A stretch of DNA of 64,000 nt from Pseudevernia furfuracea (Eukaryota > Ascomycota > Lecanoromycetes > Lecanorales > Parmeliaceae), in contig JAIUPT010000039.1 of NCBI GenBank assembly GCA_022315425.1, positions 806,001 to 870,000 of the forward strand, given 5' to 3'. Position numbers and translations under genes: made by a program. Positions 11,842 through 23,700 of this stretch are shown here, in pieces (positions within the stretch are counted from its first letter, which is position 1; every line of letters starts with the position of its first letter). Below the pieces are notes generated by a model. The model did no database searches, was not told the DNA's origin, and saw only the letters and a program-made list of their open reading frames with translations.

Positions 11842-12926
11842 ATGGCCGTCTGTAGCTTTGCTGGAAACACCGACATGTACGGGCTGGGTATTCGCATCGG
11901 CTTCTACCTTCAATGGTTCGCTGTGGACCTAGCATCCTGGCTCGCGCCATCCGAAGTCAACTGGATACGCTTGACAAACAGCATCTTCATCGCCGCCACA
12001 TTCCTCGCCCTGATCATCCAAGTCAGCCTTAACGTATCAAATCTACAGGTCGTCGAGGTCTATATTATCCTTCTGCTTACCTTTGGTTACTATTTATTTT
12101 TTGTGCCTTTGTACACCTGGCGCTTTCTTATTGGCTACGATCCTGCTTTGGACCCCCTCCGGTTCCCTCATGTTTGGCCGGGCCGAGTCTACAGCGCATT
12201 GAACTTTCTGTTACTTGTTGCTGTAGCGTCGTTCCAACTGTGGTTCTGGTTTGCCCGAGTGCCGCAACTGAATGGACAACCTTGTCAGGAGTATGGGTTT
12301 TTCTTTGCAAAGATCAGGATGAATAAGAAAGGCTTTGAGGTGCTGAATATAGTTTTTTACTTCTTGCTTCTGTCTTCTTGCGCCGTTGTGCTCTCAATGA
12401 CCGTGCTCCTCAGAGCAGGCTTAATGGTGGAGAAACGAACGCCGAGGCTCAGGTAAAGTGCTTCGGTCTGGCGACGTGGCACCCCATGGAATGTAATGCT
12501 GACCTCTCGAGCAGGAGAACGCATGTGGAAAGTCTACAGAAGCTGCGATCAGCCTGCAACATCGCCGTCGCGAGCACAATAATCGCGGCAACCGAACTCA
12601 CAATCAAGTGGAACAAGATCCGGGGCGTCAATTCGCTAACCTCGGCCGGCCAAACAATTCCTCTGCTCATAGGCATTGCCGCCGTTTTACGCATCGTCTA
12701 CGTTTTTCTGTTTGATGGACCGCCAAGACCTTATCAGGACGGTCACGATGGGTCCAGGTCGACGGAGGACGATATGTATGAGGGACCCTTTAGACCAAGA
12801 CCCACTTCCATGACTTCATTTCCTGCATTTGTTCCTCGTGGGCAGCCTGCAAGACGGTCTCGCCGTTCGACATCAGCACCAATCACTGTAGGTGTTACAG
12901 CTATCCCAACGCCTGTCGGGGTGTAA
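11842..12926 (+). CDS. fungal multi-pass integral membrane protein, unknown function
   Basis: A 340-residue membrane protein with two exons, 11842-12452 and 12515-12926; the 62-nt intron is GTAAAG..CAG. I count about seven hydrophobic segments: near 13-35, 46-66, 70-92, 118-138, 168-193, and two after the intron (SACNIAVASTIIAATEL and TIPLLIGIAAVLRIVYVFLF). The N-terminal phrase GNTDMYGLGIRIGFYLQW is characteristic of a widespread but unnamed ascomycete membrane family. The C-terminal tail (about 85 residues) is hydrophilic, Arg/Pro/Ser-rich and probably cytoplasmic. A seven-helix topology is suggestive of a receptor, but I see no known GPCR motif. Confidence 0.78.
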
Positions 12927-13702
12927 AAAATCCAGGGGCTCAGCCCTACAGCCAAGATAATCTTACAACTCAGGCGCCAATCGATGGGATAGTGGAAGGA
13001 AGACGGGAGCGCAGGACTCGAGCGCCATGAATGAGGTAAGGAAGACTTTTGGGCTGGTGCGCCAGGACCCACGTCAGCTGGTGCCTCACTCGCTAGCGAT
13101 TTTGAACATAGGACGTGTTTTCTGAATGTACGAGCAAGAAGTCTGTATGTAAGATACGCAAAAGGGTTGTTACAGTAAACTGTTTGACCACGGCCACCAG
13201 ATGAAGGAGTTCAGGGAGGCACTTTGCGCCGATTGCTTCTGGCTGTCCATCATGGGTGTGTTCTTCGTCACCGAGTTTCCCCCCCCCCCACGTGCCTAAT
13301 AGCTTTAGATAGAAATACATGGTACCAACCTGCCGTATTCGTACGATCGGGTGCTGGATGGAGTAAATGCCGCTTTACCGTAACGCCCGGCTTTCCTCGA
13401 GGTCACAAAATCCCATTCCTCCGTGGCTCCCCCAAACGCTGTTTCGATCCCTTCGAGCTTTTCCACAGCAAGCAACAGCCAAGACTCCGCGAATTGATGG
13501 CCCGGCTCTGAAACGGACGTAATCCCTTTTTTTGGGTACCTATGCATTGAAAAAATGTCGAGACGAGTCATCGCGGTGGAAATGTTGTGAGTACCGTATC
13601 GATTTCACACATGTACTCTAAAGGCTCTCTATGTAGTCTTTATATATATTGCCGTTTCGATAGTTCAAGCGGAGAGAACACGAGGGGATTAGATGGGCGT
13701 GT

Positions 13703-13730
13703 CATACATACATACATACATACATACATA
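13703..13730. repeat. (CATA)n microsatellite
   Basis: About seven uninterrupted CATA units in non-coding sequence. Confidence 0.9.
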
Positions 13731-13916
13731 CTACTATTTATGGTGGTACATACGCGTAGAGACGTGTTTCGCGGGCATCCTGAAGGCCGATGAGGGGCGA
13801 AGGTTGTGGTACGTGCCTGAGGAGGCTGTCTTCTGAGGGATCACTCTGGTCCTTGGTACTGCATGGACTACTCTACGGTTGCAGAGGCTGTTGAAGATGA
13901 CTCGGTTGCTAGATGC

Positions 13917-13950
<34 letters not shown>

Positions 13951-13967
13951 GAGGAGGAGGAGGAGGA
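13917..13967. repeat. poly-G plus (AGG)n polypurine tract
   Basis: A run of about 11 G is followed directly by roughly 13 AGG units on the plus strand, making an all-purine strand of about 50 bases. Such tracts can adopt G-quadruplex or triplex forms; that is inference only. Confidence 0.9.
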
Positions 13968-14704
13968 TCAGTGGTGGTGGTAGCGTGGCAAGTGGTAGTA
14001 GTGGAAGAAGCATGGCAACTGGTAATGGTAGTAGCATAGTAGCAGGGGGGGGGGAACTTGATTGGTAGCATCATGGTAGCTTGTATGTAGGTTACTGAGA
14101 AATCTATGTATCATGCTGAGAATAGTACATGCTTTATATGACCTACTACGTCCCTGTGATTTCAAAATGGTCATTTGGCATCATACTTTATATGCAAACC
14201 AGCCTTCTATAGTGAAGCATGACTGGTACGGAGTATTCGGTGAATTTAATACGGTATTTTCCGGTCTCACGTCTGAGGCCAGTGGTCCAAGTAAGCGCTT
14301 GCTTATGATTGGTGGAAGCCAAGGCTGTTTGCAAGCTTTTTCAATGATAATAATACTAAGGTAATATCCCGACTACTACGGAGTACTACTACTGGATCCC
14401 TTCGTTTGTCCCAATTTTCACGTGCAATAATTCCCGCGACGGCGCGACACCGTCGGAATCTTGTTTTCCTGAGACAATGAAGTCGGAAGCTAAGCACACA
14501 GATTTAATCCTGAAACCATACCCGATATGCGCTATGCGATATGAAGACTAACCTACTACAGTCCCACTGTAGCGCAAGTGGAAATAACTTATACGCGTGC
14601 CCTCACTCCTTCGCCATGTTAACTCGTGTGCTCTATCCCCTACGACGTGTCAAGTTGCAAGCTGAGCTCGGAATCAGGATGCTGGGAGGTCCCTGGTAAC
14701 CCTT

Positions 14705-14711
14705 TATAAAA
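14705..14711 (+). promoter_or_regulatory. TATA box of the GT69 gene
   Basis: TATAAAA lies 31 bases before the ATG at 14742. If it is used as a TATA box, the mRNA leader would be very short; transcription may instead start elsewhere. Confidence 0.45.
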
Positions 14712-14741
14712 CTTCTCTTTCACGCTGTTACCAAGTAGAAG

Positions 14742-16097
14742 ATGCGACGGAAGCAAGAGGCGCGAATCACTGTGCAATTGATTCTCATCCTAGCCTTGCT
14801 ATGGTCCTCGTTTTCCCTCCTCCATGCCAGAATATTTCCCATTCTATTCCAATCTAACCATGACGAGTCTCCTTTACAGTCCTGCTCCAAGAACGAAGGC
14901 AACAGGTCCGAGACCCTATGTACCGGCAAGGAGACGCAGGCTATCCTTGGGCCAGTGCTTGAGGACGACTATATTCAACAGTGGCAGAATGGCACGAAGC
15001 CTCACGACACGAACGCCTTATCCGCACTCGAGGTGACGACATATATAAGGGAGATAATGGGAGAAGGCAATTGTACCACGTGGCGAATTCAATGCTCAAA
15101 ATCAATTGCTGCCCGCTACGACTCCCTGCAGGCCACAACGGACGGCGATGGGCGAATCCAGTACCTTTTCGCTTTGGATCTCTACCAGGCTATTTCGGTC
15201 CTACCTACTCTGTTGGGGTCTATAATTCAGACCATTCGTTTCCTTGGGCCAAATCGGTGCGTGGTATCTGTCGTCGAAGGCAGGTCTACAGACGGCACAT
15301 ATCAAGTTCTGGCAGCTCTACAGGATGAAATTGAAAGGCTGGGCGCTGTATTCTACCTGTCAACCAGCGACGTCAGCCCGCAGGACGGGAAGCAGGATCG
15401 ATTCGAAGGCCTAGCATTTCTAAGGAACCTGGCGTTGGCGCCATTGGTCATGGAAAAAGCAAAGTATTCGCCCGATGCGCAGGCCATTTTTCTGAACGAC
15501 GTCTACTTGTGTCCCCACGATATTCTGGAATTGCTATACCAACAGGAGATGCAACATGCGACCATGACATGCGGTATGGATTGGTCGCACGGCGGTGCCA
15601 TATTCTACGATATATACGTTGCGCGGTCAATAGTCGGCGAAACATTCTGGCAGATCGCACAGGATGGCGGATGGCAGTTTTCCGGCAACCTCTTCTGGGC
15701 GGACCGACAGACAAGTGCTAAATATCTCTCACACCAGCCTTTTCAGGTATATGCCTGTTGGAATGGTGGAGCAGTCATATCCGCTAGACCCATAATGGAG
15801 CGCCAAATCCGGTTCCGTCGAAACGTTGACGCAGAGTGTTACATGGGTGAGCCGACGTTGTTTGCCAAGGACTTGTGGAGGCTTGGTCTTGGGAGAATAC
15901 AAGTGGTCCCTACAGTCAACGTCGGCTACGACAACCGGACCGAGGAAGCCAAAGATCAACACGGTCGCATTGAAGACTATTTCAACATGACTAGCGGCGA
16001 TTTGCAGACTGAGCCTGTTCAATGGCAGGAGTCGCCGCCGAGTTTGGTCAAGTGCATGGCACAGTTCCACGAGCCTTACTGGGTTCCATCCACCTGA
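14742..16097 (+). CDS. GT69 alpha-mannosyltransferase, CAP59/CMT1 type
   Basis: A 451-residue single-exon type II membrane protein. Residues about 9-30 form an N-terminal signal anchor after a basic start (MRRKQEAR), so the catalytic domain would lie in the Golgi lumen. The lumenal part matches the cryptococcal mannosyltransferase (CMT1/CAP59) family: LFALDLYQAISVLPTLLGSI, VVSVVEGRSTDGTYQVLAAL, FLNDVYLCPHDILELL, then CGMDWSH and CWNGGAVISARP, and VVPTVNVGYDN towards the end. Family members transfer alpha-1,3-mannose in capsule or cell-wall glycan synthesis. The FLNDV segment near residue 249 is where the family's metal/donor-binding acidic residue is expected. The length is normal for the family and the frame is intact. 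The exact glycan is unknown. Confidence 0.87.
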   Translation: MRRKQEARITVQLILILALLWSSFSLLHARIFPILFQSNHDESPLQSCSKNEGNRSETLCTGKETQAILGPVLEDDYIQQWQNGTKPHDTNALSALEVTTYIREIMGEGNCTTWRIQCSKSIAARYDSLQATTDGDGRIQYLFALDLYQAISVLPTLLGSIIQTIRFLGPNRCVVSVVEGRSTDGTYQVLAALQDEIERLGAVFYLSTSDVSPQDGKQDRFEGLAFLRNLALAPLVMEKAKYSPDAQAIFLNDVYLCPHDILELLYQQEMQHATMTCGMDWSHGGAIFYDIYVARSIVGETFWQIAQDGGWQFSGNLFWADRQTSAKYLSHQPFQVYACWNGGAVISARPIMERQIRFRRNVDAECYMGEPTLFAKDLWRLGLGRIQVVPTVNVGYDNRTEEAKDQHGRIEDYFNMTSGDLQTEPVQWQESPPSLVKCMAQFHEPYWVPST

Positions 16098-17588
16098 TCC
16101 CGGACTTGGAAGCCAGACTCATTATCTGACACTCCAGTCGGATGCAGCGACCACTCTATTACCAGAGCCTGAAATGTTGCTGTAATAATCAAAGGCGTCA
16201 CACCAGCACCTGGTACTGGCTAAGATATCTGGCAACCTTGCCTCAGATGCTACATCGATCCTGGTCTGGACTCCGAAATACATTGCCTCTCCGCCGCCGC
16301 CGTACATCCCTCCCGCAAGAGAACCCGATCGCTATGTTCAGGAGGTGATGCTAACCAATGTAGCGAAATCAGGGCTGGCGAAGATTGAATATACGGTTCT
16401 ATGACGGCCGAGTCGCTGCGTATTACGACCGGAAGACTCGTATGGATAGGAGGTTGGGGATAGATAGGCATTCTTAGAATGCCTTTGGCAAGTCTTGGCT
16501 TCATACTTTGATGGAAGAAGAAGTTTGCCCGGAACCGACCGTCAGAATAGGCAACTTCCCAACGTCCCATGTAACAGACTCGTCCGCCGACTGAGAACAC
16601 AGGCCCGAAAGCAGTCGTCTTCCGAAACGGAACGTCTCGCCAGGTGTCGCGGGATCACCGACAATCTCTTCGGTTGCATGCGGCCGAAGCGTGAGCTGCA
16701 GAAAGCTTTTCGAGGTTCTCATGTTTGGCTCCAGAGGTGCGCCGAAAGCCGAACCGTGAATGGATCAATACTTCGCAGCAAGCAAATAGTTGTCGTTCGC
16801 TGGAGGCTTCCAAAAACCCTAGCAGGCGATTGCCACTGCAGCTACGAGCCCATGGCGTCCCGAACAGGACATTTGGTGGCCATTCTACAACCGGGGACAC
16901 CAGGAATCGGGACTACAGTACATGCCGGGGCTGGCTGACCGAGATCGTAATATGTATATATAGTACACGATTGCCACAGTCTCACACCACCGCCGGGCGG
17001 TTACAACTTTTCCATCCATGGGCGAAGGAGTGGATGCGTTTTTCTTGCTTTTAATCCGTTCGTTCTCCCCCCCTCGCCCCCCTGAGACATTCACCCTCTG
17101 TACGTACGCCTTTTTGTTCCAGACTCGGGCATGTCGGCTGCGTGCGTTCCCATCCCCCCCCCGGCCCCCTTGAACATTGTCACCGATCTGCCGTTGGTTC
17201 CTCTCCTCTCTCTCTCTCTCTGTTCTGACAGCTTCGCTTCCAGTCTTCAGTCCCTACCAGTCCCTACCACAAGCCCATCGGTGACACATCCCCTATCACT
17301 TTCAATAACTGAACTAAGGGAGAAGGGGAAGGAGGGGGGGGTGGGCTGCGAAGCATGTTGAGGAGAGTGTTGCGAGTTGTGGGCGTTGGTTTGGGTTGGG
17401 GCATGCGAGGTTGTTCTTTTTCTGGAGAGAGAGAGAGAGAGGAAGGGGGGAGAAAAGACAGTGATTGATGATACTGCTCTCATGGTGGGAAGAAAGAGTC
17501 TGCCAAAAGGTGGGGGAACTTTCTGGTCCGTGCTGCACTTGTTCGCTTTTCAGCAATGGAGTAGTAGTCCGCTGGCGACATGAAACAG

Positions 17589-17623
<35 letters not shown>

Positions 17624-17777
17624 TGGGTAGAGGAGATTGAAGGGAACCCGGAAAACTGCGCCAGGAAAAAAGATAGTGGTGGTTATTGACATCGAAACTC
17701 ATACAAGTCGCTTCATCGAAGCCTTTTTATCAATAATACATCGAGAAAAAAATCCTCCCGGTATCACGGAAACAAAA
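16098..17777. other. intergenic region with CT/GA tracts
   Basis: Between about 16120 and 16940 there are medium-length overlapping frames on both strands (for example 16250-16600 minus and 16495-16938 plus). None has recognisable domains and no splice model joins them convincingly. From 17130 to 17690 the sequence is CT-rich then GA-rich. The part next to 17778 should be the 3' untranslated region of the STAND gene. Confidence 0.5.
17591..17621. repeat. (GA)n microsatellite
   Basis: About 15 uninterrupted GA units. A shorter GA tract lies at about 17425-17441 and a CT tract at about 17205-17221. Confidence 0.9.
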
Positions 17778-20700
17778 TCACGCGCGCACCCCATCAGCGC
17801 TACGCGCAAACGTCTTCGGCTTCCCATTCGCCCCATCTCCATTATTCCGATCCCCGCCCACCTCCTCGGCCGCGCTCTCGTACCCGTCATCGTCACCGTC
17901 GAAATTCAAAGGCTTCGCTGCTTCCGATTTCTGGGTACCACCGTTACCATTCCGCCGGTGGTCCTCATGGTCGAAGTTGCCGAGGTAATTGAGCCCGCAA
18001 TTGCTCGTCGCTCGCCTCATGCCCAAACCTGGCTGCTTGTACATGACGTTCTCCTTGGCATCGTCGTCTTGCCTGTTGGCGGTCTTGGGGTCCTCGAACT
18101 CCCATTCCTTGGGCGCGACGAATCTGCCGATGCTGTCCGAGGCGGGTTCGTTCTTGTCCCAGTCTTCGGCGCCACGCACGCCGTTCCATTCCGGCTTGTG
18201 TCGGTACTCTTCCATGTGGAGGATGGCGTGGACGAGGTTTTCATAGGTGTCGGGCGACTTGTCCCATCCTTGCAAACGCAGGTAGCACTGCTTCAACCAT
18301 TCCACATGCATCTTGACTCTCTTCGAGTCCATTGTGTCGACAGTATTATCGTCGCCGTCGTCGCCCTCGACAACTAACGTCAGAATGTTCTCGTGCACGC
18401 CCATCGCCTCGCGGTAATGGCCCATGCTCGTGTACAGTCGCGACAACAGTTCGGACATCTCGAGTGTCTCGGGGTACAGGGAGCCCCAGACACGGCGGAG
18501 GTTGTAGCAGATGTCTTCGCAGAGGCGGATGGCACGGGAGCGGTGATCTTTGTTCGCATAGGTTGCTTGCACGTAACGACGGCCGATGGAGATGATGGTG
18601 CTCGAGGACCAGGTCTTTTGGACTTCGCGGGAGGACCAGAGAAGGGTGAGGAGCCACTGTCCACGAGCGTGGTTAGCATAGTAATGCGGATAGCGGTCGG
18701 GTTTCAAGAGTCTTACTTCAAGATCCACATGGTTCTGCTGTGCGCCGAGCAGGCCGGCAAGGTCATTCAGCTCACGGAGCTGCAAGCGCACGAAGTCGAT
18801 TTTGGAATCCTTGCACGCTTGTAGAACTTCGTGGATGATCTTGCGCGAAAGCTCCATCATGTCATTGCGAACTTTGGGATCGATCCCCGACTTCAACGGC
18901 TTTTCGAGACCACGGCCGGCCATGAATGCAGACAGTTTGAAGCCATAGGGAACGTTCTGCAGTTGATGGTATGCGCGTTGTTGGTTAATGAAGTTGAGCG
19001 CGTAGAGGGCCACTTCGTACGCTTGCTGGACCTGGTCTTTGTTGAGCAAGGATTGGACTTCGGCAACGCTAGATATGCACGCAGAGTGCCCGATTTTCAC
19101 GTTGTGGGTGTCGTGATGACCAAGTTCTTCGAGTAGACCGATGCAGAAGATCAGACTGATTTCGCCCCGCACCTTGAAGGTTGATCCCCACTTCTTGACG
19201 AAGATTTCATGAGCTTGGCGTTCCAGGACATCAACTTGTACCTTGCGCTTGCGAGTGATCAAGAATGCGCGAAGGCTAGCAGCCCGTGCGAGGATGACTT
19301 CAGTCTGGGATTTGTTGTTGATGCAGCGGGTGAATGATTCATAAAGGATCGTCTCGGTGAGGAGATCCGCCATGATTTCGGAGTAGCTGGTGTTCATTTG
19401 CCCCCGAATTATCTGCTCAAACGTGACTAAGAAGACGTAACACACTTTACCAATAGATTTGTCAAGTTTGAAGCTCGACTTGTCTGAGCTGGCGCTTCCG
19501 GTGATCACCTGTAGACGTATCTCGTGGATCATCTCATGGCCTTGCTCAACCATTCCACAAGCGATGTAAATGGAGCCCATGGTTTTCGCGGTCTCGTGGA
19601 GCGTCTTGGAGTGCTTTTCCTTTTTGATGATTTCAATTGTTGTTTCGAGCAGCATCCGCACCACCATGGATTGGCTTTCCAGCTTCATATACAGGAGGAC
19701 GAGCTCCCGCAGGACAGCCAATGTCTCAATGTGAGAGTAGCCAAAGGTTACTTTCAGGGAGTTGAACCGCTCGAGGACCATATTGATGGCCCGTTCAATC
19801 GTGGACTTTGACACAGAATTGTGGCTGCAAATCTTCACGTACGCCTTTGACAAGGACTGTTTGATGGTTGTGATGGTTGTTTCAGATATCTGTGTCTTCG
19901 TTGTTCTCGTTGTGGTCAACACCTGATCTAATTAGCGTAAGAAGAGATGAGGACTGCGGATACTACTTGCCTCCTCATATATTGACGTAGCTTCATGGAT
20001 GTGCTTTTCGCTCTTCATGTAGATCTGAGCCAGCTCTATGGAGGCCTTGATAGTTATTGTAGCGGAAGCGCCAAAAATCTTGATGCAAGCATTGCGATAC
20101 TCAATGGTCAATTCGCGGAGAACAGAGAACTCGCAGTGAACATGATGTTCCAGGACGTAGCGGTAACGCAGATAAAGGATCTCGATGAATTCCACACTGA
20201 AATTCTTGTATCCTTGATGTTGGTCCTTCCAAGTCAGCCAGAGCGACTTGCATATCGCCTGTAGCTTGTGCCAGTGACCACCTTCATAATGGTAGTTGAA
20301 CATGAAGAACACGGCATCTAAAGCACCGTGATGGCAGACCACCGATCCATGGTTCAGTGTCGTGATGATCTCTTCGTAGTACTCGTGAGCATGGCCATGT
20401 CCATGATCAGCGCAAAGGGAGCCTAGAATGTAGAGCGTTTTGATAGTCAGGGTATGTGAAGTGCCCAGATGCTTGCGGTACTCGACAAGGAGTTCGCGAT
20501 AGATCTCAATCATCTTGTGCCAGTGACGGTGTCCTTCGTAGAACTTGACAAGCAGAGTGTAGGACCTGGTCAAGCGCTCATCGTGAATGTGGCAGGAGTT
20601 ACGGCACGCGCGATAAACTCGAACATAGATCTCCTCGGCCTCATGGAAACGATGCGAGCGATCATAGCAAATGGCAAGGCTTATTGCAATGTCGATGGCC

Positions 20701-23700
20701 TCGGACCCGAAATCTTTTGGCAAAGCGATGGTCCCTCGCCCGGATATGATCGTCTTCCAGACAAGCAGTAAAGATCTTTTCGTGACTTCGATGCACTGGG
20801 ACCATTGTTCCAGCTTCATGTAGTAGGCGACGAGACTCTTGCAGGTTGAGAAGGTCTCGTGTGTCACCGTATTGCCGGACATGGATGATTCGAAAAGCTC
20901 TTTGATGACCGCCTCTGTAGTCGTAGTCGCAGTGCTAGTGTTGGAGACGATCGTTGTAGATGTCGTCGAGATTAGTTCTGTCGTGGTTTCGGAGATCAAG
21001 ATTTCGCAGGATTCGGTGTGCTCGTGCTTGCCATGAGACTTGAACCATCCCCAGCATTTTTTAAACACGGATATGGCCACAGACAGAAGGCTGACAGCAC
21101 GCATGAGTTCTCCAACGGCTTTGAGTCGTAAGTATATCGTCTCGGACTCGAAATCATACTCTTCGTACTCGGTCCAAACGCAAATGAGAACGTTGGAGGC
21201 TTCCTCATGTCGGTGACGGCGCCGTAAGAACCGCACGTACTCCAAGACTATATCGATGGTGTGAATGTGAATTTCCACCCCATGATGATGAGGATGATGG
21301 CATTGCTCAGTAAGGCGCCTCCAGAGTGTGACATAGAGCTCCTCAGCCAGGAAGTATTCACCGCGCGCCTCATAGGATACTGCTAATTCTATGGTCATTT
21401 GGATACGGCGAATGTCCCAAACTTCCAAATGCATGGCGACATCGAAAATGCCTGTCTCATACTCGACAACGTCTATCTTCTTGTCACCTTTTTTGAGTAT
21501 AATGGTAAGCTGTTCGGAGATGCTTGTTTCTTCCTATGTGGTAATATTAGCAAGTGGTCTGCAAGATTGGACAATTGAAAAGGCAACGTGACGGAAATAG
21601 TGAATGTTCATTTACCTCTGAGCCCTTGCCATACCGTATAGTGACGATCTCGCGAAGTTCGCGCCAAATAGTTTCAGCATGGTGCTCTTCGCGAATGTCA
21701 ACGTACAATTGGGCGAGCATCTTGTAATAGCGAATCACCAGGTCGTGCGTCTTTCCATGTTGATTTTTGTAGGCGTTGATGATGTATTTCAACATTCCCT
21801 CCTTGCAGGTTGCCAGCTCCGTGCGTGTTGTCGTTTTGATTGTCTCGGTGATCGTCAGGAATTTTGTGGTGCATCCAATGGTGACCGTATGGTTTTCGCG
21901 CAATATTCCTTGTCCAATGTGCGACGCACGGTAGAAGCACATGCTAGCCTCTGTCGTCTTCGACCATTTCTGGTACAAGATTCCACAGATAATCAAGCTT
22001 TGGAGTACCGATTCATGTTTCTCAGTTAACACGTCCTCACGTATTCGACGGGCAAGCTCATGCGTCTTTATAGGCTCGACCAACGACTCCCAGCAGGTCC
22101 ACTCAAGCATGACAAGCTGTGTTGAGCTGGGGAATATGGCCTTGAGATCAGCCGAGAGCTGGAAATTATCGGCGCTTGTGTACATGGAAGAAGCACGAAA
22201 GTGCAGAGCCCAGTATCGCACTGCATATTCCAAGAGTCGATGACTTTCAAAAAGTTCGTTGACCTGTGTCTTAGCCATCATATCCAAGGCTGGATCACGA
22301 GAATTGGTCAAGTGGAATCGGCAATAAGCTAGCAGTCTCATAGTCAGATCGGTCTGGGCAGCTTGATAGCCCAGAACTTTCCTGCCCTCTTTTAGGAAGT
22401 TGAATATATGAGCTCGAATTGTAGGATGTCGAAAGCGGACGAATCCGTTGTCTATGATGACCAGAGCTCCTAATGATGCCTTGATGTCTTCCCTGATGTC
22501 CGTCTTCCGGTCCACGGAATGCTTCTTTTGGAGGTCAATCTGAAACAAATTTCTGACTTCGGTGATGCTAAACGGGCGCTCAGCTACAAGCATCCAGGAC
22601 AGCAGGTGATTCGTATCTGGTCTCGAGAAGTCTAACGTATCCACTAGTTTCTTGATCAGCTCGTCGAGAGATTTTGGTGCATCCTTGGCTGCTTTGACTG
22701 CTTTCATGAAACCCTCGTGGGATTTCTCTTGCCTCAGGAAGTTGATTGTCAAAAGTAGGCCGAGGAAGTTACCGTTTGCGGCATGAATTAGCTGATCAAC
22801 AACAGCTTCCCGACCATGTTCGCCTAGATCTTGGTAATGCGCGTAGCCATGGAGTGCATGCTCAGCTACATGTCGACAATCGTCGTGCGTATGATCATGT
22901 GTAATCTTGAATGTGTGAATCTTCCCCTTGTCTGGGATTGGCGCAAGGTCTCGGGATAAGATGATGGCCTGTATGTTGGTATGCTTCGTGGCGAGCGCCC
23001 CCAACTGATGGGTGACGTGCTTTCTGTTTTGCTCGCCACCCTTCACTTCGTCAAGGCCATCAACGATGACGAAGAGAGGGTGCTTGCTGGCGAATCGGCC
23101 GAGCGCGATGTCCAAATATTTCCACAAAGAGTCCTCGAGGTTGCTGGTGTCTTTCGAAAATGAATCCTCGTACGCCTGAGCCAGATCTTGGAACAGAAGC
23201 TTGTCGCCAATATTCTTCTCGAGGAGCTGTAGCAACAAATGTTTAGCTATAGCAACCGATGAAGTCTCGCTGGGAACATCCGCTTCTGTTGGACACGTCA
23301 GTAAATGGGTATCAAAGGCTCGGATTAAGGGCCACAAGAGTGTACATGTGAGTCAGAATACAGCACTAGGAAGACGAGATCCCGGCATGATCGAAAACCA
23401 TGCCCTGAAAGAGACGAGGTACTCGAATTGATGATGGGTGTGGCTTCATGAATGTCATGAGGAATATAGGTACGCGAGAGAAATGAGACAACTCACCAAC
23501 TGTGAAGAACAGCGTTTCGTAAGATTTCTTGGCGAGCGGTCTTTGCAACCTCTCAATGATCCAACGAGATAGGACGCTCTTGCCGCAGCCTGCGGGTCCG
23601 ACAATCGCTAAGCCATCGTTCGTGCTTCGTGAGAAGTCGAGAAGATGTCTTTGGAACCATTCGCACGTGTATTCGTCTCGATGGCCAGGAGCATTGAGAC

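Larger units (their letters stand above)
12927..14741. other. intergenic region with simple repeats
   Basis: No supported gene. It contains a TACA tract, a long polypurine GGA tract and G runs near 13916-13928 and 14045-14053. The last 40 bases hold the TATA box of the glycosyltransferase gene. Confidence 0.55.

Noticed and set aside
16250..16938. Overlapping frames on both strands after the GT69 gene
   Set aside because: Three frames are open in part, but none resembles a protein family and no splice chain joins them.
17637..18377. Long plus-strand frame opposite the STAND gene
   Set aside because: It mirrors the GC-rich 3' coding region of the minus-strand gene and has no protein character of its own.
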